DNA of 64,000 nucleotides. Origin: Streptomyces kanamyceticus (GTDB lineage Bacteria; Actinomycetota; Actinomycetes; Streptomycetales; Streptomycetaceae). Numbering within the stretch: position 1 is the stretch's first letter; each line of letters starts with the position of its first letter. Made by a program: the position numbers and the translations under genes. Of the stretch, positions 8,288-17,802 are shown piece by piece. A model generated the notes under the pieces. It was not told where the DNA came from. It saw only the letters and a list, made by a program, of their open reading frames with translations, and did no database searches. The stretch spans positions 10,069,898-10,133,897 of the forward strand of contig NZ_CP023699.1 in assembly GCF_008704495.1 (NCBI RefSeq), in the 5' to 3' direction.

Positions 8288-9387
8288 CGGATTCCCTCAA
8301 GGGTAGGGACGTCGGGGAAGTAGGTGTGGGAAGGCGTCAGACGTAGTTCGCCCTTCAGGACGCCGTTCCAGACGAAGCCCCGGCCGTGGTAGCGGGGAGC
8401 CATGAAGGACCAACGGTGGTTGGCGGCCCCGATGTGCTGGAACGTCTCAAGGAGCGGCAGCAGGCCGGGTACGTCCGCCAGGCGCGATTCGGTGATCTCG
8501 TTCCAGTGCCGCACCGCCGTGTCCTGGCAGTGGTCGATCATGCGGGCGACGGTGTCGACGGCTTCCTGGAGAGTCGCTCCCTGCGTTCGGCGCAGGAGGC
8601 AGATGGCGTTGTTGTGGTCGCCCCGGGCGCACTCGGCGCGGAAGGACAGCAGGTCGTTGGGCAGGTACCAGTAGTCCATGATGGCGGCCCAATAGCGCTC
8701 GACCGACTCGTGCTTGAGGGCAGTCTGGTCGATGTCCAGACCCAGGACGTACTGGGTGACGATGTGGTAGAAGATAGTCGCGGAGCTACCGTCGGCGGCC
8801 CGCATGTGCCTGTAGCTGTCCAGGTCGGTGACTTGGTTGCGGAGCAGGTTCGTGGCCTCGTCGCCGATGGTGACGGTGGAGTAGTGGTCGAATGCCTCCA
8901 CGAGGCGGGTGAAGCCCTCAGGGGTGGCCTTCGCGGCGAAGCGGGCGATCAAATCGTTGATGCTGTCCATCGCCCACGGCTCGTCGGGGGCTGGACCGCC
9001 TTCGAGCATCTTCTTCAGGGATTCCAGGTAGTCGTTGACGGCGTTCTCTCGGTGCGCGTCGCTGTCACCGGCGCCGGTCCGCAGCCGGGCCACGTCGTTG
9101 TCGTGGAAGAAGAGCCAGTCTGTGAGGTTGCAGACGTCCAGGACCTTCTCCGTATCCAGCCGGTAGTAGGACATGGAGACGAACAGTGCGGAAAGGTTGT
9201 CGGCCAGGATCTGTTCGGCGGCCTCACGCTGCCCCGGCAAAAGCTTGGTGCGAACCCACTCTTCGTGACGGCCGAGGATGTTGTAGTAGTCAGGATGAAG
9301 GCCGCAGGTGAAACGCTGGGTGACGTGCGGGAAGACAACGAACGATTCTTCGTCTATGCCGGGGCAGGGCGGCAGCGGGGTGGTCAC
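8284..9387 (-). CDS. Class I terpene synthase, 367 aa
   Basis: Bacterial ionisation-type terpene cyclase. The metal-binding region is FFHDNDVAR (residues ~93-101), a variant of the DDxxD motif. The second motif is NDLLSFRAE (residues 244-252), which has the N, S and E of the NSE triad. DSYRHMR upstream of it supplies the pyrophosphate-sensor Arg, and APRYHGR near the C-terminus resembles the usual Arg-Tyr pair. GTG 9387 is chosen because AAGGAG precedes it and it overlaps the P450 stop (GTGA). The neighbouring polyprenyl synthase makes GGPP, and hence a diterpene, a reasonable guess, but chain length cannot be read from this protein. Confidence 0.88.
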   Translation of the reverse strand: MTTPLPPCPGIDEESFVVFPHVTQRFTCGLHPDYYNILGRHEEWVRTKLLPGQREAAEQILADNLSALFVSMSYYRLDTEKVLDVCNLTDWLFFHDNDVARLRTGAGDSDAHRENAVNDYLESLKKMLEGGPAPDEPWAMDSINDLIARFAAKATPEGFTRLVEAFDHYSTVTIGDEATNLLRNQVTDLDSYRHMRAADGSSATIFYHIVTQYVLGLDIDQTALKHESVERYWAAIMDYWYLPNDLLSFRAECARGDHNNAICLLRRTQGATLQEAVDTVARMIDHCQDTAVRHWNEITESRLADVPGLLPLLETFQHIGAANHRWSFMAPRYHGRGFVWNGVLKGELRLTPSHTYFPDVPTLEGIR

Positions 9388-10727
9388 TTCTTCTCCTTGG
9401 TGCGGTCGCGGGCGGTCAGTATCAGGCCGTCGGGTTCCAGCAGGGCCCGGGGCCGGACACGGACCTGAACGTCGGGTACGGGGTCGAGGCGCCAGGAGGG
9501 CAGGATCGTCGCCAGGGCTATCAGCGACTCGGTGAGCGCGAAGTTGTTCCCGATGCACTGGTGTACTCCGGCCCCGAAAGGCACATAGGTACTGCGGGAG
9601 CGGCTGTTGTTCTCCGGCAGCCACCGGTCGGGGTCGAAAGTGTCAGGGTTGGAATAGAGCGACGGGTCGCGGTGGATGGAGTAGGGGCTGAAGAACACCT
9701 GGGCACCGGCCGGGATCGTGTGCCCGCCCAGCTCCGTCGGAACATGGGTGATGCGGGGCAGCAGCCAGGCCGGCGGGTACAGCCGCAGCACTTCGGTGAT
9801 CACCCGGCCCAGATATTCCAGACGCGGCAGGTCCGCGGACGTGACCGGCTCCCCCTTCAGGACATCCTGGATCTCCTGATGCGCCCTTTCGTCCGCCTTC
9901 TCGTCACACGACAGCAGATGCAGGGCCCAGGCCAGGGAGGTGGCCACAGTGGCGGAGCCCGCGGAGAAGAGGGTGACGACCTCGTCCCGCAGCTCCTTCG
10001 CCGACAGCGGTTCGCCCTGTTCGTCCCGTGCCTCCAGCAGGAGGGTCAGGAAGTGCTCCGCCGGAGCGTCGTCCCGGGTGCGGTGTGCCTCGACCGCCTC
10101 GTCGGCGAACTCGTGCAGCATCTTCTGTGCTTGAGTGAAGCGCCGGTGCTCCGGTGTGGGGAGGCGGTGCAGCCATGGCACCGGGGTCACGCTGCGCCAG
10201 CCAATGCCCGCGGAGGCCGTTGACACTGCCCACACGATGCGTTCGGTTTTCTCCCTGGGGAAATGGCCCGGCGAGAGCATGTTGCCAATCACGGAGACCG
10301 CAAGGTGGAATAGGTCATTCCAGATGTTCAGCCGTTCGCCCTCGTGCCAGCGGCCGGTCATTTCCTCCGCGGCCTCCCGCATCACCGAGTGATATCCCGG
10401 CATTCTGCCCCGGGTGAAGGCCGGCTGGATCAGCCGCCGCTGCCGCCGGTGATGCGTGCCCTCGCTGATAGCCAGGCCGTTGCCGACGAACGCGGCCGAC
10501 AGCTCGTAGAGTGGCCCTTCCTTGAGGAAGTCCTTCACGCGCGAGACCAGCATCTCCCGCACGAGTTCTGGGTCGTTGACGATCCGCGCCCGCCACGGCC
10601 CGATCCTCAGCGCGGTCATCGCACCCGTGGCACGCTGCTCGTCCAGGAACTCGAGGGGCTTGAAGCCGAAGCCAAGACTGTGCCCGATCAGCGGACGTCT
10701 TCCCGGCGCAACAGGAGTGTGCTGCAC
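9384..10727 (-). CDS. Cytochrome P450, 447 aa
   Basis: Heme-thiolate oxygenase. The I-helix oxygen-binding motif is AGSAT, the K-helix ExxR is EVLR, and the heme loop is FGAGVHQCIGNNFA, in which His replaces the usual Arg before the Cys ligand. It begins MQHTPVAPGRRPLIGHS with no membrane anchor, as in class I actinobacterial P450s, so it needs separate ferredoxin and reductase partners; none is encoded nearby. Placed between the prenyl synthase and cyclase genes, it probably oxidises the terpene skeleton. Confidence 0.88.
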   Translation of the reverse strand: MQHTPVAPGRRPLIGHSLGFGFKPLEFLDEQRATGAMTALRIGPWRARIVNDPELVREMLVSRVKDFLKEGPLYELSAAFVGNGLAISEGTHHRRQRRLIQPAFTRGRMPGYHSVMREAAEEMTGRWHEGERLNIWNDLFHLAVSVIGNMLSPGHFPREKTERIVWAVSTASAGIGWRSVTPVPWLHRLPTPEHRRFTQAQKMLHEFADEAVEAHRTRDDAPAEHFLTLLLEARDEQGEPLSAKELRDEVVTLFSAGSATVATSLAWALHLLSCDEKADERAHQEIQDVLKGEPVTSADLPRLEYLGRVITEVLRLYPPAWLLPRITHVPTELGGHTIPAGAQVFFSPYSIHRDPSLYSNPDTFDPDRWLPENNSRSRSTYVPFGAGVHQCIGNNFALTESLIALATILPSWRLDPVPDVQVRVRPRALLEPDGLILTARDRTKEKK

Positions 10728-10760
10728 AGTTCACCTCAATCGATCAACAGAACAAAGGGG

Positions 10761-11837
10761 TCATGCGGTCCGGGATGTAGCTGCGGCTGCGATCTGACGG
10801 AGCCGGTCCGCCGCACCGCGCATCAGCGAGGCACCGTCCAGCGCCGCCAGCGCCGCCAACGCCGCGTGCCGACGCTGCTCGATCAGGCTCTCCACCGTGT
10901 CCACCGCGCCGGTCGCGATGAGGATCTCCCGTACCTCTTCCGCTTGTGCGTCGCCGAGTTCCGGATCACCCAGGAGCCTGGCGAGGCTCGCCCTGTCCGC
11001 GTCCGATGCCGCACTCCAGGCGGTCGCCACCAAGACGGTCCGTTTGCCTTCCCGCAGATCGTCCAGAGTCGGCTTTCCGGTCTCGTCCGGGTTGCCGAAG
11101 ACCCCCAGCAAATCGTCCCGGAGCTGGAATGCCTCGCCGACCGGCGCCGCGTACGCCGCCAGCGCCTGCTGCTGTGCGCGGGTCGCACCGGCCAGCAACG
11201 CGCCGAGTTGGAGGGGCCGCTCAAAGGTGTAGCGGGCGGTCTTGTAACGGATGACCTGCCAGGACGCCTCTATGTCCGGCTGACCGGCCTGCCTGGCACA
11301 GGAAAGGTCGAGATACTGCCCGGTCAGGGTCTCCGTACGCATCGTGTTCAGCAGGTCCCACGGCAGCGCCCACCCCTCGGTTTCGGGGTGGCGAAGAAGG
11401 TCGTACGACCATCCCAGGGCGAGGTCTCCCAGCAGGATGCCCGCGTTACGGCCCAGGGTCTCGCGGTCGTGGTGACCTGGGTGCAGAGCTGACAGGACGC
11501 GGTGCGCGGCCGGACGGCCCCGACGGGTGGCGGAGTTGTCCATGATGTCGTCATGGATCAGTGCGAAGGCGTGGAAGAGTTCCAGCGACGCCGCCAGCCG
11601 GTACACCACCGGAGGCACCGGCGTTTCGGAGATCGCCTGCCATCCCGTCACGCACAGCACCGGACGGATGCGCTTCCCTCCTGCGGCGATGATCTCCCGC
11701 AACACGTCTGTGAATATTTTCAGTTCCGCGGTTTGCGCCTGGCTCTCCTGGACGTCGAAGAAGTCGTGCAGGATCGCATCCACCGCCTTGCGCACGTCCT
11801 CCTTCTGGTGATCGACGACCTGCGTAACAGCGGTCAC
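10761..11837 (-). CDS. Polyprenyl (probably geranylgeranyl) diphosphate synthase
   Basis: Trans-prenyltransferase of 358 aa. It has GGKRIRP, the first Asp-rich motif DDIMD (residues 96-100), the paired Arg-Arg-Gly that follows, and the second Asp-rich region FQLRDDLLGVFG. It joins isopentenyl diphosphate units to an allylic primer. GTG 11837 overlaps the stop of the upstream FAD gene (GTGA) and is preferred to longer frames. A dedicated prenyl synthase next to a terpene cyclase usually supplies its substrate; C20 is most likely but C15 or C25 is not excluded. Confidence 0.85.
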   Translation of the reverse strand: MTAVTQVVDHQKEDVRKAVDAILHDFFDVQESQAQTAELKIFTDVLREIIAAGGKRIRPVLCVTGWQAISETPVPPVVYRLAASLELFHAFALIHDDIMDNSATRRGRPAAHRVLSALHPGHHDRETLGRNAGILLGDLALGWSYDLLRHPETEGWALPWDLLNTMRTETLTGQYLDLSCARQAGQPDIEASWQVIRYKTARYTFERPLQLGALLAGATRAQQQALAAYAAPVGEAFQLRDDLLGVFGNPDETGKPTLDDLREGKRTVLVATAWSAASDADRASLARLLGDPELGDAQAEEVREILIATGAVDTVESLIEQRRHAALAALAALDGASLMRGAADRLRQIAAAATSRTA

Positions 11838-13084
11838 GCGCCCTGGTCCCAACGCGCCCCCAGCGCCTCGGCTGCGCGGACACCGGACAGGCAACCCGCT
11901 TCGTGGAAGCCGTTGCCGAACCAGGAACCGGCGAACGCCAGCCGGTCCGTGCTGCGTGTTCCCAGAGCGGCCTGTGCGCGCACGCTCTCCCCGGTGAACA
12001 GCGGCACTTCGTAGCGACGCCGTGCCAGCACCCGGGCCGGGTCGATCGCATCCGTGGGGTTGAAACTCTTCACGTAGCGCTCAGCGGTGTCGAGGCGCAG
12101 CGACTGGGTCACGTCCACATGGCAGTCGGCGAACTCGGGGCCGGAGCTCCGGCAGCTCAGGTGCATCATCAGCGCACCGGTGCAGTCCGGGGTGGGCAGC
12201 ACGCTCGTGTCCGTGTGCAGGACCACGTTCACGGCCACGAATCGGAAGGCGCCCAGGACGTCCCGTTCTTGGGGCGTGGTTTCTAGAATGCGGAGTGCCT
12301 GCTGCGGGTGCACGGCCAGGACCGCCTTGTTGAAGTACTCCTGTCCGCTGTCTGCAGTGCGCACGGTGACACCGTCGGCCGTACGGCGCACGTTCCGGAC
12401 TGGGGTGGAAAGGCGTACGTCCGACAGTCGAGCGGCGATGCCAGCGGTGTAGGTATGGCTGCCGCCCCGGACCGTGTGCCACGACTCCAGGGCGGCCGGG
12501 TTCAGGAGAGGGGCCATGGAGTCGGCGAGGAAGGAAACGGGCATCCGGTCGAGGTCCGCCGCGCCCAGCAGGAACCACGGGCCGAACCGGGGGTAGAACC
12601 AATGACGGGTGAAGTACGAGGAGTAGCCTCGGTCGGCGAGGAAGCCGCCGATGGTGAGGTCGGTGTCCCCGGTGCCGACGAGCGAGGCCAGTTCCTTGCC
12701 GAACCGCTGCTGGTCGGCGGTGAAGGAGTCCCATACGGCCTCGGCCGCGTCCTCCGGCCGCTTCAGCTCACCGCCGGCGACCGTGGTTCCGTTCAGGTCG
12801 GCAAACCAGCAGTCCTGGCACACCGCGTCGCTCGCGGAGACAACCGGCTGACCCTCCACTCCGAGTTCACGGAACAAGCGTGACAGCGTCGGGTAGGCGA
12901 CGGTGCTGTAGCCGGTGAAGCCCAGATCGACATCGAGCCGCTTTCCTACAGAGACCGTCTCCGCGTTTCCGCCAAGGCGGTCGTTCGCCTCGAACAGTGT
13001 GACATCAAAATGCTTCTGTAATATATAAGCAGCCGTCAGGCCGGATATGCCAGCCCCTATGACAGCAACGGATTTACGTGACAT
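11834..13084 (-). CDS. FAD-dependent amine-oxidase/desaturase-fold protein
   Basis: A 416-residue flavoprotein with an N-terminal Rossmann motif VIGAGISGLTAAY (residues ~8-20), then LFEANDRLGGNAETV, the dinucleotide-binding start of the phytoene desaturase/protoporphyrinogen oxidase/amine oxidase superfamily. The C-terminal FAD motif is LAFAGSWFGNGFHEAG. ATG 13084 begins directly before the Rossmann strand. In a terpene operon it may desaturate or oxidise the product, but relatives of this subgroup are mostly uncharacterised. Confidence 0.8.
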   Translation of the reverse strand: MSRKSVAVIGAGISGLTAAYILQKHFDVTLFEANDRLGGNAETVSVGKRLDVDLGFTGYSTVAYPTLSRLFRELGVEGQPVVSASDAVCQDCWFADLNGTTVAGGELKRPEDAAEAVWDSFTADQQRFGKELASLVGTGDTDLTIGGFLADRGYSSYFTRHWFYPRFGPWFLLGAADLDRMPVSFLADSMAPLLNPAALESWHTVRGGSHTYTAGIAARLSDVRLSTPVRNVRRTADGVTVRTADSGQEYFNKAVLAVHPQQALRILETTPQERDVLGAFRFVAVNVVLHTDTSVLPTPDCTGALMMHLSCRSSGPEFADCHVDVTQSLRLDTAERYVKSFNPTDAIDPARVLARRRYEVPLFTGESVRAQAALGTRSTDRLAFAGSWFGNGFHEAGCLSGVRAAEALGARWDQGA

Positions 13085-13131
13085 CGGTAGGCGCCATCCT
13101 TCTTTTGTGCCCTGTATGCCGGTATGCCCGT

Positions 13132-13866
13132 TCAGCGTCGCAGCAGCAACCGCCATGGCGTCAGAGCTGATTCGGCCTGGACACCCAACGTCAGTTTCGA
13201 CTCCCCGTCCACTCGTTCAGTGAACGTGATGGGAACCTCCCGAACCTGGCATCCCCTCGACAGGGCCCGGTGGTTCATCTCCACCTGAAATGAATAGCCG
13301 TTCGACTTTATGTCCTGCAGGTCGACCAGACGCAACGCATCCGCACTCCACGCCTTGAAACCCGCAGTAACGTCGCTGACTCCGAGCCTCAGCAGCGTAT
13401 TGACGTAGACGTTCGCCCACTTGGAGAGGGCACGTCTGTGCCACGGCCATGCGGTGTCCAACTGGCCACCCGGCACGTAGCGGGAACCGATGACGAAATC
13501 GGCCTCGTTTTGGACAATAGGGGCCAGTAACTCTGGGAGTGACTCGGCAGGGTGGGAAAGATCGGCGTCCATCTGCACCACGATGTCGGCGCCTTCGGAC
13601 AAAGCCTGGCTCATTCCCGCGACATAGGCGCGACCGAGACCGTCCTTCGTGCTCCGGTGAATCACGGCAATCTGCCCGCGGCCCTCGGCCGCCAGCTTGT
13701 CCGCTACATCTCCCGTGCCGTCCGGCGAGCCGTCGTCCACCACCAAGAGGCGAAGGCCCTCAATGCCCAGGTCGAACAGCCGCTCCGCGAGGACGGGAAG
13801 GTTCTCTCTCTCGTTGTACGTTGGCACCACCACCGTGATCGCCGGGGCCAGTGAATCGCTGATCAT
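13132..13866 (-). CDS. GT2 polyprenol-phosphate mannosyltransferase-like
   Basis: 244-residue family 2 glycosyltransferase of the dolichol-phosphate mannose synthase type. It shows VVPTYNERENLPVL, LLVVDDGSPDGT and the metal-binding MDADLSHP; the fold ends before any membrane domain, as in actinobacterial Ppm1-type catalytic domains. It transfers a sugar from a nucleotide donor to polyprenyl phosphate. It is the first gene of the operon, 47 bases ahead of the FAD gene. It may glycosylate the terpene or an unrelated lipid carrier; the latter is the family norm. Confidence 0.78.
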   Translation of the reverse strand: MISDSLAPAITVVVPTYNERENLPVLAERLFDLGIEGLRLLVVDDGSPDGTGDVADKLAAEGRGQIAVIHRSTKDGLGRAYVAGMSQALSEGADIVVQMDADLSHPAESLPELLAPIVQNEADFVIGSRYVPGGQLDTAWPWHRRALSKWANVYVNTLLRLGVSDVTAGFKAWSADALRLVDLQDIKSNGYSFQVEMNHRALSRGCQVREVPITFTERVDGESKLTLGVQAESALTPWRLLLRR

Positions 13867-14289
13867 TGCGCCATCGTACGAGCAGATCACTGCAGTGCCC
13901 AGGGAAAACACGCTCCCTATTTCGGCCACTCGTGGCCTGCGCTTCCAACGGCCGCCATCGGGCACCGAGAGCCGTGAGGCGGAGTCATCGCTGGGGGCCA
14001 GGGATGGAACTGCGCGTGAGTCAGCACAAGCTGAGGTTGAGAAGGCGGAGTCCGCACTGATACGACAGATAAGGCCCCAATCGGCGACATCCGGTGTTCT
14101 CTCCTCGCGTCACCGGCCGGTCAGGCACATTACGACAACCCCGGTGCTGCCCAATGTCCGAAAAGAGCTCCCCCGCTGAACCACTTCCGGGCCGGGCGCG
14201 AAGGGTTTGCGTGAGGGGCGTCCGTACGACCCAACGTGTTCTTCCCCAGACCGAAGCTGCGAGGGGTACCGCAACGTGAAGTTACTTCC
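13867..14289. other. Upstream region of the terpene operon
   Basis: No recognisable gene. It must contain the promoter of the six-gene minus-strand operon starting at 13866. I see no convincing operator. Confidence 0.35.
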
Positions 14290-14640
14290 CCCAACTCGCC
14301 GCGCGGGCCCGCGAACTGGCCGCGGCAGGACACCGTGCCCCTTCCATCGCGAAGATCCTCAACCAATGAGGGGTTCCGCCCGCCCAAGCGCCGCGACCGC
14401 TTCGGTGCCGAGTGCGTACGCAAACTGCTGCAGGAACTGGGCTGCGTCAGCCACCAGGAACAGGCCCTGCGGCGATCCGCCCCACCGCTCGGGACGAGTG
14501 GTGGCCGACAGATCTCGCCCGCACCCTCGGAATGCCCCGCGTCACGCTCTTCGGATGGATCAAACGCGGCATCGTCACTGCCCGCCAACTTGGCGACCGG
14601 CGCCGGTCCTGGGTGTCCTGTGCACGACGCAGCCTTCAGC
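14290..14640 (+). pseudogene. Serine-recombinase/transposon-type C-terminal remnant
   Basis: Three frames must be joined. The first gives LAARARELAAAGHRAPSIAK; after one frameshift, NEGFRPPKRRDRFGAECVRK; after another, DEWWPTDLARTLGMPRVTLF followed by GWIKRGIVTARQLGDRR. This is the pattern of the C-terminal half of Streptomyces recombinase-family proteins that end in a small helix-turn-helix. The catalytic N-terminus is absent. Confidence 0.5.
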
Positions 14641-14658
14641 TTCCTCGACTGGACGGCC

Positions 14659-15066
14659 ATGCTCGCGATCATGTCCTGCGTGATCCTTGGGCCTGTGTTC
14701 TGGGCTGCACGATGGAGTTCCACCGCCCGGTTCCGGCTGGTCCTGGGGGTGATCGATGCGGTCGTGGCCAGCGGCAAGACACGCACGACGCCTCGCGGCC
14801 GTGCGCGCGCCAGAGCGCTGCGGTACCTGGACCGGAGCTGTCGGCTGGTGGAGAAGCGCCTGTTCGAGGTGCACCGCATTGCTGGTTCGGTTCCTCGGCG
14901 CTCCTCCAGATTCCGGCCGATCAAGCGGCATGCCGCGCTCGTGGCCGGGGCCCATCGCATGGCTCTGCACCAGGTGGACGTGGTCCCGGAGGAAGCACTG
15001 ACCGAGCTGGCGCGGCTGCAGCTCACGATCGCGGAGGGCGTCGAGCAGGAGGGGCCACAGACCTGA
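14659..15066 (+). CDS. Hypothetical protein with one N-terminal membrane segment
   Basis: ATG 14659 opens a 135-residue frame starting MLAIMSCVILGPVFWAARWS, a likely membrane anchor, followed by basic helical sequence (ALRYLDRSCRLVEKRLFEVH) and LTELARLQLTIAEGVEQEG. No ribosome site is evident and the frame is open far upstream into the recombinase remnant. It may therefore be a C-terminal fragment of a longer gene. The last ~30 codons overlap a DUF4253 fragment on the other strand, so its true 3' end is doubtful. Confidence 0.35.
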   Translation: MLAIMSCVILGPVFWAARWSSTARFRLVLGVIDAVVASGKTRTTPRGRARARALRYLDRSCRLVEKRLFEVHRIAGSVPRRSSRFRPIKRHAALVAGAHRMALHQVDVVPEEALTELARLQLTIAEGVEQEGPQT

Positions 15067-15222
15067 GGTGGTGTGCTCGACACGCAGTTGTGACCACAGT
15101 TCGTTGGTGGCCGGGCCGTCGCTCAGCCACAGCGGCTGCATGTCACCGTCTCCCTCGTTTGAGGTGATCAAGCGGCCGGCTGGGAGGGCTATGCCGTGGG
15201 GCGGGCGGGATTCGAGGTTCAC
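15035..15222 (-). pseudogene. DUF4253 N-terminal fragment
   Basis: The minus strand starts MNLESRPPHGIALPAGRLIT and has PLWLSDGPATNELWSQLRVE then SGLWPLLLDALRD, which is the conserved opening of Streptomyces DUF4253 proteins. The family is ~250 aa; only ~60 residues are present before the sequence becomes the antisense of another frame. It is a truncated relic whose function in the intact family is unknown. Confidence 0.5.
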
Positions 15223-16002
15223 GAGCGGATGCTAAGCCCGGGGTCTGACAACGGTGGACGGCGTGATGGCTGCGAGAGCGTGGTGCTCGCCGTGACCCGC
15301 TATTCAAGCGGAGTCCACTTCATGAACACCACACCCACCTGCGGGCTGCCCATAGGCGTGCAGGCGGCCGCGTGCATGATGCCGGGTTCGTTGCGGGTGC
15401 CGTGCGTCATGAGGCGGCGCGTCCCGTCCGGGTGGATGCAGGAGTCCAGGACTGTGGCGTACATCAGATTCAGCTCGGGGTCGGCCAGTACCTCGCGCTC
15501 GATGGTCCGCAACTCCGCATGCCCAGGTTCCTCGTTGAGTGCGGCGGTTAGCTGCGAGAGGGCCACAGGTCCCCAATGTTCGGCCCAGTCCGGCATGCGT
15601 GCACGGCTGTGCTCCTCCGGCGTCAGAGAGAGCATCCATCGCATGATGTTGCGGGGCATGCGGCCGAGGAGGGCCTCCGCCGCGGCGTTGTAGGTCACCA
15701 CGTTCCATCCGAAATCGCTGATGTAAGCCGCTTCGTCCTGGCCCTCGATGACCCAGTGCCACTGCGGGGAGAAGGTGTGGTTTGAGTGAGGATCAACCGG
15801 CTTGGGCGCTTTGTATCCGTTGATAGCTGTATTCAGATCGTTCCACTGGTGCTCCTCCAGGCGCAGGAGGGTGGCGATCCGGCGCAGGTCGTTGTCAGAA
15901 GGGCTGGCGATCAGGCCGCGCTCGAGACGTGCGTAGAAATCCTGACCGGAGTTGTAGCCGAGCAGCGGAGACACGTCGATCTGCGAGAGGTAACGCACCC
16001 GC

Positions 16003-16032
16003 CGCCTGGGCTGGCTAGGGCGGCCGCTGGCG
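16003..16032 (+). repeat. Left half of target palindrome and 10-bp direct repeat
   Basis: CGCCTGGGCT (16003-16012) recurs at 18475-18484. Next comes GGCTAGGGCGGCCGC, half of a perfect 15-bp-arm palindrome whose other half lies at 18460-18474. CGCTGGCG (16025-16032) is the ISL3 target duplication, repeated at 18454-18461. Confidence 0.75.
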
Positions 16033-16208
16033 GGCTCTGTCACAGATCTTGGGGAGCGGTCGTGGAGGGTTACCCCAGTGTTCGATTGTGGGGTGCTGAC
16101 GTGATGTGAGACCGCGTACGCCGCACCCCGGAAACCGCGATAGTGACGCTCCATCAGGTCTGCGCCGAGCCCGGAGGATATCGCCTGCGGCTGGTGACGG
16201 TGCTGGTC

Positions 16209-17786
16209 ATGCAGGCTGACACGTCCTTCTGGGACTCGCTGGTGTTCGACGGGATCGACGACGTGGACGTCGAGGCGGTGGCTTCTGTCTTCGGCAGGAT
16301 CGACATCGTGGCCCGAGGCCGGGCAGTGGGCGCCGCGTGCCCGGACTGCGGCCAGTTCGCGTCCCGGGTGCACGACTCTTACCAGCGCACGCTCAGAGAT
16401 CTCCCGATCGGCGGGCAGGGCGTCGCGATGCTGCTGACGGTCAGGCGCTTTATCTGCGACATCGTGGACTGCCCCCGTCGCACCTTCGCCGAACGATTCC
16501 CGCGCCTGACCACCCCGCACGCCCGCTTCACCACCCGACTCAACCACACACTGGAGCGCATCGGACTCGCCCTGGCCGGACGCGCCGGCGCCCGACTGGC
16601 AGCCCAGCTGGGCGTGAACGCGGGCCGGATGACCATGCTGCGCCGGGTCATGGCACTGCCTGATCCGCAGGTCAGCACGCCACGCGTGCTCGGTGTCGAT
16701 GATTTCGCCACACGCCGCGGGCACACGTACGCCACCGTAATCACGGACGGCGAGAGCCACCGGCCCATCGACGTACTGCCCGGGCGCGAGGCGGAACCGC
16801 TTGCCGTATGGCTGCAGGAGCCCCCGGGCGTCGAGGTGATCTGCCGCGACCGTGCCGGAGCCTATGCGGAGGGCGCCGCGCTCGGCGCCCTCCAAGTTGC
16901 TGATCGCTTTCACCTGCTGCAGAACCTCGGCCAGGCCGTCGAGAAGTGTGTTGCCGCGCACCGCGACTGCCTGCGCCCACTTCCGCCGTCCGACATCGAC
17001 CGCGAGGACGAGCCGGAACCTCCCGTACTTCCGACCGGTCGGCGGGCCGAGCGGACGCGCGCCCATCACGCCCTGGTCCATTGTCTGTTGAGCGAGGGAA
17101 TGGGCCTGCGCGCGATCGCCTGTCACCTGGGCTGGGGACGGCATACTGTCCAGCGGTACGCCCGTGCCCAACGCTGGCAGGACGTGGTCACCGGGCGACG
17201 CACCCGCGTCAGCCGTCTCGACACCTACCGGCTCTCTCTCCAGCGGCGCATCGACGAGACCGACGGACAGATCACCATCTGGCGCCTGCGCGAGGAACTC
17301 GCCGAACAGGGGCATGCGCTGCCCTACAGCAGCCTGCGGGACTGGGCCCGCACTCGTCTGACCTGGCCCAACACCTCGATCCCCACCCTCGCCGCACCAT
17401 CCGTGCGCACCGTCGTCGGCTGGATCACCCAGCACCCCGACACGCTCTCCGAGGACGAGATCCAGCAGCTCAAGGCCGTCCTCGACGGCTGCCCTCAGCT
17501 GGAGCAAACACACGGACTCGTCCGGGACTTCGCCAGGCTGCTCAACCAGCGCACCGGAGCCGACCTGCCGCGCTGGATCGACACCGCCCGCGCCACGCAG
17601 CTCCCCGGGATGACCAGCATCGCAGCCGGACTGACCTCCGACATCGACGCCGTGACCGCGGGACTGACCGTGCACTGGGGCTCCGGTGGGACCGAGGGCG
17701 CCGTGACACGCGTGAAAAAGATCAAAAGGCAGCTGTACGGCCGGGCCGGATTCGAACTGCTCCGCAAGCTGATCCTGCTTCAGTAA
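16209..17786 (+). CDS. ISL3-family transposase
   Basis: 525-residue DDE transposase. An N-terminal zinc ribbon (ACPDCGQF ... CDIVDCPRRTF) precedes the catalytic domain with GVDDFATRRG (first Asp), ICRDRAGAYAEGA (second Asp) and GGTEGAVTRVKKIKRQLYGR (Glu). A helix-turn-helix (LRAIACHLGWGRHTVQRYAR) lies in the insertion between the second Asp and Glu, as in ISL3. Earlier in-frame starts (GTG 16194, 16143) are possible. It is complete, unlike most transposases in the window. Confidence 0.9.
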   Translation: MQADTSFWDSLVFDGIDDVDVEAVASVFGRIDIVARGRAVGAACPDCGQFASRVHDSYQRTLRDLPIGGQGVAMLLTVRRFICDIVDCPRRTFAERFPRLTTPHARFTTRLNHTLERIGLALAGRAGARLAAQLGVNAGRMTMLRRVMALPDPQVSTPRVLGVDDFATRRGHTYATVITDGESHRPIDVLPGREAEPLAVWLQEPPGVEVICRDRAGAYAEGAALGALQVADRFHLLQNLGQAVEKCVAAHRDCLRPLPPSDIDREDEPEPPVLPTGRRAERTRAHHALVHCLLSEGMGLRAIACHLGWGRHTVQRYARAQRWQDVVTGRRTRVSRLDTYRLSLQRRIDETDGQITIWRLREELAEQGHALPYSSLRDWARTRLTWPNTSIPTLAAPSVRTVVGWITQHPDTLSEDEIQQLKAVLDGCPQLEQTHGLVRDFARLLNQRTGADLPRWIDTARATQLPGMTSIAAGLTSDIDAVTAGLTVHWGSGGTEGAVTRVKKIKRQLYGRAGFELLRKLILLQ

Positions 17787-17802
17787 CCCCTGCATCCGGT
17801 GG

